Origin: JANWHF01 sp036276235
Lineage (GTDB): Bacteria; Planctomycetota; Phycisphaerae; Tepidisphaerales; Tepidisphaeraceae
Assembly: GCA_036276235.1 (NCBI GenBank)
Contig: DATBDZ010000435.1
Coordinates: 1 to 28,338, forward strand
Reading direction: 5' to 3'
DNA length: 28,338 nt
Part shown: piece by piece, positions 22,666 through 28,338 of the stretch
Numbering within the stretch: position 1 is the first letter of the stretch
How the letters are laid out: each line of letters begins with the position of its first letter
Made by a program: the position numbers and the translations under genes
Notes under the pieces: model-generated
Database searches by the model: none
The model's input: the letters and a program-made list of their open reading frames with translations, nothing else
What the model was told of the DNA's origin: nothing

Positions 22666-22700
22666 CTTCTGGCTCCTGGCTTCTGGCTCCTGGCTTCTGC
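22666..22700 (+). repeat. five tandem heptads (CTTCTGG/CTCCTGG)
   Basis: CTTCTGG, CTCCTGG, CTTCTGG, CTCCTGG, CTTCTGC run in exact 7-bp phase and end six bases before the batA ATG. No inverted partner array was found nearby, unlike the three other heptad elements. Confidence 0.85.
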
Positions 22701-22706
22701 ATTCCA

Positions 22707-24740
22707 ATGACTTGGCTTCCCAAATTCCTCAACATCTGGCCTGCCGCGCTGGCGGCGGCGATTGTCATCCCGTCGCTGCTGATCCTCTACTTTCTCAAGC
22801 TGCGCCGGCGGGAGATGCCGGTGTCTTCGACCTTTCTCTGGAAGAAGGCGATTCAGGATCTTCAGGTCAACTCGCCGTTTCAGCGGCTTCGGCGTAATCT
22901 TTTGTTGCTTCTGCAACTATTGCTTTTGATATTGCTGCTGCTCTCGCTTTCGCGGCCGGTGACTAATTTCCGCCCGCCGGCGGGGGATGTCAGCGTTATT
23001 CTCATCGACCGCTCCGCGTCGATGAATGCGCTGGATATTGAAGGCAAGCCGCGGCTGGAGGAGGCCAAGCGCCGCGCCAAGGAGTTGGTTGATTCGATGC
23101 CGCGCAAGGCGACGGCGATGGTGATTGCCTTCGACGACTCGGCGGAGACGCTGCAAACCTTCACCAGCGACGCCGCCGCTTTGCGGATGGCGATTGACCG
23201 CATTCAGCCGACCGATCGCCCCTCGCGCGCCAAGCTGGCGTATCAACTGGCCGACGCGCAGATGAACTTCAACCCCGACCAGCTTCGGCCCGCCACCAAA
23301 CCGCCGGATGTGTATCTGTTTTCCGACGGCCGCGTGCTCGACGCGGCGGAGGTGACGATCCGCGGCAATCTCAAGTTCGAGAAAGTCGGCACCAGCGTCG
23401 CCGGCAATGTGGCCATCGTCGCGCTCAGCGCCAAACGAAATTACGAGCGCCCGACCGAAGTGCAGGTCTTCGCGCGGCTGGCCAACTATGGCCCGGAGCC
23501 GGTCGAAGTCCCCGTGCAACTCAAGCTCGACGGCGAAGTCGTCGATGTCGGCGGCCATCGCCAGCAGATGGCTTATTGCCTGCCCGAGCATTGGGACAAG
23601 GAGGCGCGCGATAAATTTGAGCACGACAATAGCCGCCCAGCGCAGGACAGCGTCACGTTCAATCTCGATGTCACCACATCGGCGGTTCTCACCATCGAGC
23701 AGCTTGCAAAGAGTGGTGACGTGCTGGCGGCGGATGATGTGGCGCAGGTGATTGTCCCGCCGCCGCGCTCGTTGGCGGTGCTGCTGGTTACTGAGGGCAA
23801 TTATTATCTCGAGCTGGCGATCCAGAATCTCGATCTGAAAAACCCGGACGTGATGCGGCCGATCGCCTACGAAGATCTCCCGCCGGAAAAGCGCGCCAAG
23901 TACGATGTCTTTATCTTCGACCGCTACAGCCCCAAAAAGATGCCGCCCGCCGGGAATTTCATTTATTTCCTCGACGCCAATAAGCCGGAGCTGCCGCCCG
24001 ATGTAAAGGTGAGGATCGCCAAGGACCCGCAAGGCAAGCCGATCTCGCTGGGCGACATGGGCGTGCTCGACTGGCGGCGCGATCATCCGATCCTCAAGGA
24101 TGTCGGCCTGTCGCGGCTCTACGTCGGGTCGGCGGTGAAGCTCGACGTGCCGCAGGAATCGGAAGTGATTATCGACGGCCTCAAAGGCCCGCTGCTGGTC
24201 ATGAGCCGCGCCAGCAAGATGACGCACCTGATCGCGCCGTTTGATGTGCTGGACAGCAACTGGCCGCTGCAGATCGGCTTCCCGATCTTCCTGCACAACG
24301 CATTGCAATATCTTGCCGTCGGCAGCGACATGGACGTGCGCCAGTCCTACCAGCCCGGCGCGACGCCGGGCATCCCGCGCGCCAATCTGCAAAAGCTCGG
24401 CGACGTGACAAAGATCACGCTAACGAATCCGGACGGCAGCCGCCGCGCCGTCGCCATCCCCGAATCCGGCGATTTCGCGCTCCCGCCGCTCGATCACGTC
24501 GGCGTATACATCACCGACCCGCCGATCCCCCAGTTCGAGAAGCTGGCGGTGAATCTTCTCGACGCCAATGAAAGCGACCTGGTCCCCGCCGACCGCGCCC
24601 CCGGCGACATCAACGCGCCGATCGAAGAAGTAAAGGACACCAAAGCGCGGCTGGAACTCTGGTGGTGGATAGTCGCCTGCGGCGCGCTGCCGCTGCTCTT
24701 GGTGGAGTGGTGGGTCTACACGCGACGGGTGCATCTGTAG
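22707..24740 (+). CDS. BatA-type VWA membrane protein
   Basis: 677 residues from ATG 22707. The N-terminal BatA domain has two TM helices (about 10-30 and 64-82) around KLRRREMPVSSTFLWKKA. A VWA domain follows with an intact MIDAS, Asp101-x-Ser103-x-Ser105 (DRSAS), and VIAFDDSAE. The middle (about 200-640) is extracytoplasmic beta-rich sequence without a clear family. A C-terminal TM (about 650-668; WWWIVACGALPLLLVEWW) closes the protein. It is the expected inner-membrane partner of MoxR and DUF58 proteins. No Shine-Dalgarno site is visible; the ATG follows the CTTCTGG heptads. An earlier in-frame ATG at 22644 would translate the repeats. Confidence 0.9.
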   Translation: MTWLPKFLNIWPAALAAAIVIPSLLILYFLKLRRREMPVSSTFLWKKAIQDLQVNSPFQRLRRNLLLLLQLLLLILLLLSLSRPVTNFRPPAGDVSVILIDRSASMNALDIEGKPRLEEAKRRAKELVDSMPRKATAMVIAFDDSAETLQTFTSDAAALRMAIDRIQPTDRPSRAKLAYQLADAQMNFNPDQLRPATKPPDVYLFSDGRVLDAAEVTIRGNLKFEKVGTSVAGNVAIVALSAKRNYERPTEVQVFARLANYGPEPVEVPVQLKLDGEVVDVGGHRQQMAYCLPEHWDKEARDKFEHDNSRPAQDSVTFNLDVTTSAVLTIEQLAKSGDVLAADDVAQVIVPPPRSLAVLLVTEGNYYLELAIQNLDLKNPDVMRPIAYEDLPPEKRAKYDVFIFDRYSPKKMPPAGNFIYFLDANKPELPPDVKVRIAKDPQGKPISLGDMGVLDWRRDHPILKDVGLSRLYVGSAVKLDVPQESEVIIDGLKGPLLVMSRASKMTHLIAPFDVLDSNWPLQIGFPIFLHNALQYLAVGSDMDVRQSYQPGATPGIPRANLQKLGDVTKITLTNPDGSRRAVAIPESGDFALPPLDHVGVYITDPPIPQFEKLAVNLLDANESDLVPADRAPGDINAPIEEVKDTKARLELWWWIVACGALPLLLVEWWVYTRRVHL

Positions 24741-24984
24741 ACGATGCACGATTGAGCTCGTGTAGGAGGCCGCCACGTTCGGAGCCTGCGCAATTAATGT
24801 CTAACCTGTGGCTATGATTTACGGGCAACGCCCGACCGCTGCCCAGAGTGCGGGATCGTACCCGTGAAAGACCATCCTTCAGGCTGACCCACTGTTGGCC
24901 CGGAGCAGCAAGGACCGATCGCGGGCAAGGAAATAATCCGGCTGAGTTACTGAAAGCTTCAAACTCCAATCCGTCAATATTTGT

Positions 24985-26637
24985 ATGAAGACACGATCGC
25001 ATCGTAAGGCATGCGTTTGGGCGCACGCCTGTAGTTGGCTTGGATTGCTCACCATAGTGAGTGTCGCAGTCGCGGATACTTCGGCAACTCCCGAGACCGC
25101 CGCTGAGCGCGCCAGGCTTGATCGTGGCGAGCAAGTACGACAAATCCTGGCGGAGGTCTGCCTCCAAGCGACGCGCAATGACGGAAACTGGCCCGACAAA
25201 CTCGCAGCGCCGCGGGACGCGACGGTAAAACTCAGCTATGAGCGTCCGGCGCGAATCGGACCTGACGAGTACTGGAAGCTGTCGCCGACCATCGTGCTCG
25301 CTGAATCATTTGACGATCATCCAGAGGGCATATGGGTGGGCCACGCCGATGCCCATCTGGAATTTGCGCGAGACAAGTCGGCATTGGAAGCGGATCGACA
25401 GCAGTTCGAGATTGCGCAGCGCCTTCAGCCAGTGCGTGAGCAGCAGGTCCGGGCAAAACGTGCGGCCAAAACGGCAGCCACGCTCCCGGCTGGCCCAGCG
25501 ACGCATTCGTCACAAGCGCCAGCCCTTGGGGAGCTGAAGCTTCGAATACTTGACCCGCAGGGTGCGCCACTTCGTTCAGCAATGGTCGGGATGTCTGGCC
25601 TGTTCGGAGATCAAATGCCGGCCTTTCCGCACACGCGCCTCGGAAGCGAGCTCGGCATTCTCATTCCGATGAGCGATCGTGAGGGCATGGCAACGATACC
25701 AGAGTCCTCGGTATTCCCAGCCGGCACCCGATTCGAGAACGCCGACTCAGCAATGCTATTTATCCTCGACCCATGGGAAAAATTGGCCGCGATCGAGCCG
25801 GTCCGTCGGGAAAGTTTTCGCTCGGGACAGGGTGTGCATGAGGTCAAGATGCAACCGGGGTGCAAAGTCCGCGGCAACATCTCAAGTGTCGGGCTGCGAT
25901 CGTATAAACGCGAAATCCCTCGTGTCATTTGTGATGTGCTGTGCGAGGCCGATGGATTCACCCCATCAATGATTTTCAGCGACTGTGCCGGACCGCGATT
26001 CGAACTTGTTCTGCCGGCGGGAGATTACCAGCTTCTCTTCCGAGCGAGCGACACCTTTAACGTTAGTCACTACATCCACATCACACCGGGGCAGCAACCG
26101 CTCAATCTCGACATCGATCTTGAGCCGCCTCATTCAGTGGTCCAATCGTTTGCCAACAAGCCAGCGCCAGAGTTTCGTGATTTGAAGGCCTGGAAGAACA
26201 GCCCGCCATTGAAGCTCTCCGAGCTGCGCGGGCGTGTCGTGCTGTTGGACTTTTGGGGGTATTGGTGCGGCCCCTGCGTTGGAGGCATGCCCCACTTGAT
26301 GGAGATCTACGATGAGCTTCATGGGCGCGGTCTGGAGGTGATCGCGATCCATGACAACTCGGTCACCTCGTTTGCGGAGCTCGATCCAAAGCTGGCTCGC
26401 CTTCGCGAGGAGTCGTGGAAAGGCCGCGACCTCCCGTTCCCCATAGCAATTGACGGCGGGGCGAAAAGTCAGCCAGACGCAGATTTCCGAGGCAGCACGA
26501 TCACCGCATACGACGTCCGCTACTTTCCAACCACGTTACTAATAGACCGCAATGGGGTCTTGGTCGAGCAACTCGATCTGAGCAATCCGAAAGCGCGAGA
26601 CGAAATTATTAGACTGCTTGATGAGTCAAAGAAGTAG
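24985..26637 (+). CDS. exported protein with C-terminal TlpA-like thioredoxin domain
   Basis: 550 residues with a signal peptide (GLLTIVSVAVA, cleavage near residue 31). Residues 32-175 are a polar helical region of no recognised family. About 178-395 look like beta-sandwich, carboxypeptidase-regulatory-like segments (LKLRILDPQGAPL; VRGNISSVG). The C-terminal 400-550 is a thioredoxin fold: PAPEFRDLKAW, VVLLDFWGYWCGPCVGGMP with active-site Cys428 and Cys431, and the cis-Pro in YFPTTLLIDRNG. Such TlpA/ResA-like domains reduce disulfides outside the cytoplasm. It is separated from batA by 244 bases containing only a small CGGGC-AAC-GCCCG hairpin (24822-24834), so it is probably its own unit. The start lacks a clear Shine-Dalgarno site. 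Confidence 0.85.
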   Translation: MKTRSHRKACVWAHACSWLGLLTIVSVAVADTSATPETAAERARLDRGEQVRQILAEVCLQATRNDGNWPDKLAAPRDATVKLSYERPARIGPDEYWKLSPTIVLAESFDDHPEGIWVGHADAHLEFARDKSALEADRQQFEIAQRLQPVREQQVRAKRAAKTAATLPAGPATHSSQAPALGELKLRILDPQGAPLRSAMVGMSGLFGDQMPAFPHTRLGSELGILIPMSDREGMATIPESSVFPAGTRFENADSAMLFILDPWEKLAAIEPVRRESFRSGQGVHEVKMQPGCKVRGNISSVGLRSYKREIPRVICDVLCEADGFTPSMIFSDCAGPRFELVLPAGDYQLLFRASDTFNVSHYIHITPGQQPLNLDIDLEPPHSVVQSFANKPAPEFRDLKAWKNSPPLKLSELRGRVVLLDFWGYWCGPCVGGMPHLMEIYDELHGRGLEVIAIHDNSVTSFAELDPKLARLREESWKGRDLPFPIAIDGGAKSQPDADFRGSTITAYDVRYFPTTLLIDRNGVLVEQLDLSNPKARDEIIRLLDESKK

Positions 26638-26940
26638 GGGGCTGCTGAGTTACCGATTATCTGAAAGATAGCTTGACAACCGTCATGGGACAGTGATGGT
26701 CCTCCGGCTCGGCGCGCCCCTCCGGGCGGTGTGTCATAACTCAAGGCCCGCAAGCAGGTTGCGTGCATGGCATAGCATAAAGTTGATAAAAAAGGATTGA
26801 TTTGCGCGCCCCATTTTCCGGTCTTCGAACCGGCTTGGCGGGGTCAAAAATGAGGTTCACCGCGGCGGGGGCCCACAAAGCCCGCCCGGGGAGCGCTCCG
26901 CCTGCATCTTGCGGCCCAAAATCCGATAGAATCACGCCCG
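26638..26940. other. 303-base intergenic region
   Basis: No gene is supported. It contains a TTGACA at about 26674 without a good -10 partner, a small hairpin CCGGT-CTTCGA-ACCGG (26818-26833), and the -10-like TAGAAT before the transporter gene. Confidence 0.6.
26927..26932 (+). promoter_or_regulatory. -10-like TAGAAT before the MFS gene
   Basis: TAGAAT (five of six) ends eight bases before ATG 26941, and there is no Shine-Dalgarno site between. This is consistent with a leaderless mRNA. Confidence 0.35.
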
Positions 26941-28215
26941 ATGCGCCCCATCTCCTCAGCCGACAACGCAATCGTCGTATCCCCTGCCTCCGACGCCCGC
27001 TGGCTGGTCTTCTGGGCGGCGTTTCTTGGGTGGATGTTTGACGGCTTGGAGATGGGAATCTTCCCGCTGGTCGCGCGGCCGGCGCTGCTGGAATTGGTGC
27101 CTGGGGCCGACGATCGATTCGTTGGCCAATGGATGGGATACGTCACGGCACTCTTCCTCGTCGGGGCGGCTTTGGGCGGATTGCTCTTCGGATGGCTCGG
27201 CGATCGCTTCGGCCGCGTGCGGACGATGGCGCTGAGCGTGCTCACGTACTCGATTTTCACGGGCCTGTGTTTCTTCGCGCGGCAGCCGTGGCATCTGGGC
27301 GCGTTTCGATTTGTTGCGGCGTTGGGCATGGGCGGGGAATGGTCGCTGGGCGTGGCGCTGGTGATGGAATGCTGGCCGGAAGTCCGCCGGCCGGCATTGG
27401 CCGCCGGGATCGGGGCGGCGTCCAACGTCGGCTTCGCCCTCATCGCGGTCCTGGGGCTGATGTTCAAAGTCACCATCTCTTCGTGGCGATGGGTGATGCT
27501 CGTCGGCATGGCGCCGGCGGCGCTCACGCTTCTGATTCAGCTCTTCGTCCCCGAATCGGAAAAGTGGAAGCAATCGACGGGCGAGCGGTCGCGCGCCAGC
27601 GCCGGCCCGCTGAAGGAAGTTCTCTCGCCGCCGCTCTTGCGCATCACGCTGTTGGCGATTGGATTTGCTTCGATCGCCTTGATCGGCACATGGGGATCGG
27701 TCCAGTGGATACCGCTCTGGATCGACAAGCTGGTCGGCGCCGGCCATCCCCGCGCCAAGGCGGTCAGCCAGATTCTCTCGGCGTCGGGCGCCGTGGTGGG
27801 CTGCATCATCGGCGCACTGGTCGCCGGGCGGTGGGGGAGGCGCATCACCTATTTCGCCCTCTGCCTGCTCTCGCTGCTGCTATGCGGTTGGATGTGGCGC
27901 GGGTTTGCCGACTTCAGCCCGGGCCTGATGATCGTGATCTTCGGCGTCGGCGCCGCGACGGCGGCCTTCTACGGGTGGCTCCCGCTCTATCTTCCCGAGT
28001 TGTTTCCCACCCGCGTCCGCGCGACCGGCCAGGGCCTCGGCTACAACGCCGGCCGCATCTTCGCCGCCGTCGGCGCGATCTATACCAGCGCGCTGGTCAA
28101 ACATTACGACGGCAGCTACGCCCGCGCCGGAAGCGTCGTCACGCTGATCTATGTCGTCGGTCTGGTCTTGATCTGGTTCGCCCCCGAAACGCGCGGCCGG
28201 CCGCTGCCGGAATAG
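26941..28215 (+). CDS. MFS transporter (sugar/organic-acid porter type)
   Basis: 424 residues with about 12 hydrophobic segments. The MFS loop 2-3 motif is clear (GWLGDRFGRVRTM), and a related motif recurs after TM8 (AGRWGRRITYF). The family landmarks FDGLEMGIFPL in TM1, GMGGEWSLGVALVMECWP in TM4 and LFPTRVRATGQGLGYNAGR near TM11 place it with metabolite:H+ symporters of the sugar/aromatic-acid/sialic-acid type. Substrate cannot be deduced. It stands alone at the right edge. Confidence 0.9.
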   Translation: MRPISSADNAIVVSPASDARWLVFWAAFLGWMFDGLEMGIFPLVARPALLELVPGADDRFVGQWMGYVTALFLVGAALGGLLFGWLGDRFGRVRTMALSVLTYSIFTGLCFFARQPWHLGAFRFVAALGMGGEWSLGVALVMECWPEVRRPALAAGIGAASNVGFALIAVLGLMFKVTISSWRWVMLVGMAPAALTLLIQLFVPESEKWKQSTGERSRASAGPLKEVLSPPLLRITLLAIGFASIALIGTWGSVQWIPLWIDKLVGAGHPRAKAVSQILSASGAVVGCIIGALVAGRWGRRITYFALCLLSLLLCGWMWRGFADFSPGLMIVIFGVGAATAAFYGWLPLYLPELFPTRVRATGQGLGYNAGRIFAAVGAIYTSALVKHYDGSYARAGSVVTLIYVVGLVLIWFAPETRGRPLPE

Positions 28216-28264
28216 CACCCCGAGCCAAAGCCGCATGCGACGCACGAGGGGTGTAACTTTTATT
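28216..28264 (+). terminator. weak terminator-like hairpin after the MFS gene
   Basis: CACCCC (28216-28221), directly after the stop, can pair with GGGGTG (28248-28253), followed by TAACTTTTATTT. The loop is long (26 bases), so support is modest. Confidence 0.3.
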
Positions 28265-28303
28265 TGTGGCGATATTCGTGACGGAAGGCGTTCAGGTCAA
28301 AAT

Positions 28304-28337
28304 AACCGTCATGCTGAGGTACTCCGAAGCATCTGGC
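28304..28337 (+). repeat. 34-bp dispersed repeat, copy 2
   Basis: Perfect inverse match to 10437-10470. It includes GGTACTCC at 28318-28325. The element may extend beyond the window end, since only one base follows. Confidence 0.85.
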
Positions 28338-28338
28338 T

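Noticed and set aside
22917..24392. 491-codon minus-strand frame
   Set aside because: Antisense to the BatA-type gene with convincing TM and MIDAS motifs; no family features of its own.
27129..28256. 375-codon plus-strand frame overlapping the MFS gene
   Set aside because: Arg/Gly/Ala-rich out-of-frame translation of the transporter gene; no hydrophobic or motif structure.
1..28338. tRNA, rRNA or insertion-sequence transposase genes
   Set aside because: None seen on either strand; the repeats lack any associated transposase within the window.

Overview
The window is GC-rich DNA that most probably comes from a planctomycete, possibly a member of the Phycisphaerae. Three things point that way. 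Two giant surface proteins carry variants of the planctomycete N-terminal LEPRxLL signal (LECRTLL and LEKRLML). A large MoxR/DUF58/BatA/VWA cluster resembles those common in this phylum. The intergenic gaps are crowded with small foldback repeats. The phylum rests on these protein signatures only; no rRNA or tRNA gene is visible.

Layout. Positions 1-7023 hold two divergent giant exported proteins, one running off the left edge, separated by a 600-base spacer. Positions 7057-7414 hold an orphan Phd-type antitoxin behind the C-terminal relic of its RelE-like toxin. Positions 7472-10215 hold two minus-strand NAD(P) oxidoreductases, a 3-hydroxyisobutyrate/L-threonate dehydrogenase relative and a DenD-like D-erythronate dehydrogenase, with a higBA-like toxin-antitoxin pair on the plus strand between them. 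Positions 10216-11643 hold an SRAP (YedK/HMCES) DNA-protein crosslink gene surrounded by repeats.

Positions 11644-24740 form the core of the window: a membrane-stress or chaperone type cluster on the plus strand. In order it contains a three-TM protein with a very long Gln/Gly-rich tail, an NHL beta-propeller lipoprotein, a 1071-aa two-VWA protein with a glutamine-amidotransferase-like segment, a 63-aa protein, a MoxR AAA+ ATPase, a TM zinc-ribbon protein, a small lipoprotein, a VapBC toxin-antitoxin pair, a DUF58 protein and a BatA-type VWA membrane protein. An 87-aa gene lies on the opposite strand between the last two. By family knowledge the MoxR ATPase is expected to act on the VWA/DUF58 partners, and the lipoprotein and membrane proteins place the complex at the envelope. 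Positions 24985-28215 hold a secreted thioredoxin-fold protein and an MFS transporter.

The most striking non-coding feature is that four cluster genes (1071-aa VWA protein, 63-aa protein, moxR, batA) each start just after an array of degenerate 7-bp repeats. Each array has a different heptad, and three of the four are folded back as inverted arrays. A second set of intergenic foldbacks shares the 8-mer GGAGTACC/GGTACTCC. The vapBC operon lies inside the cluster, with the vapC stop overlapping the DUF58 start. Several single genes have a TANNAT-like hexamer only 6-9 bases before the start codon, suggesting leaderless transcripts, whereas others have clear Shine-Dalgarno sites.
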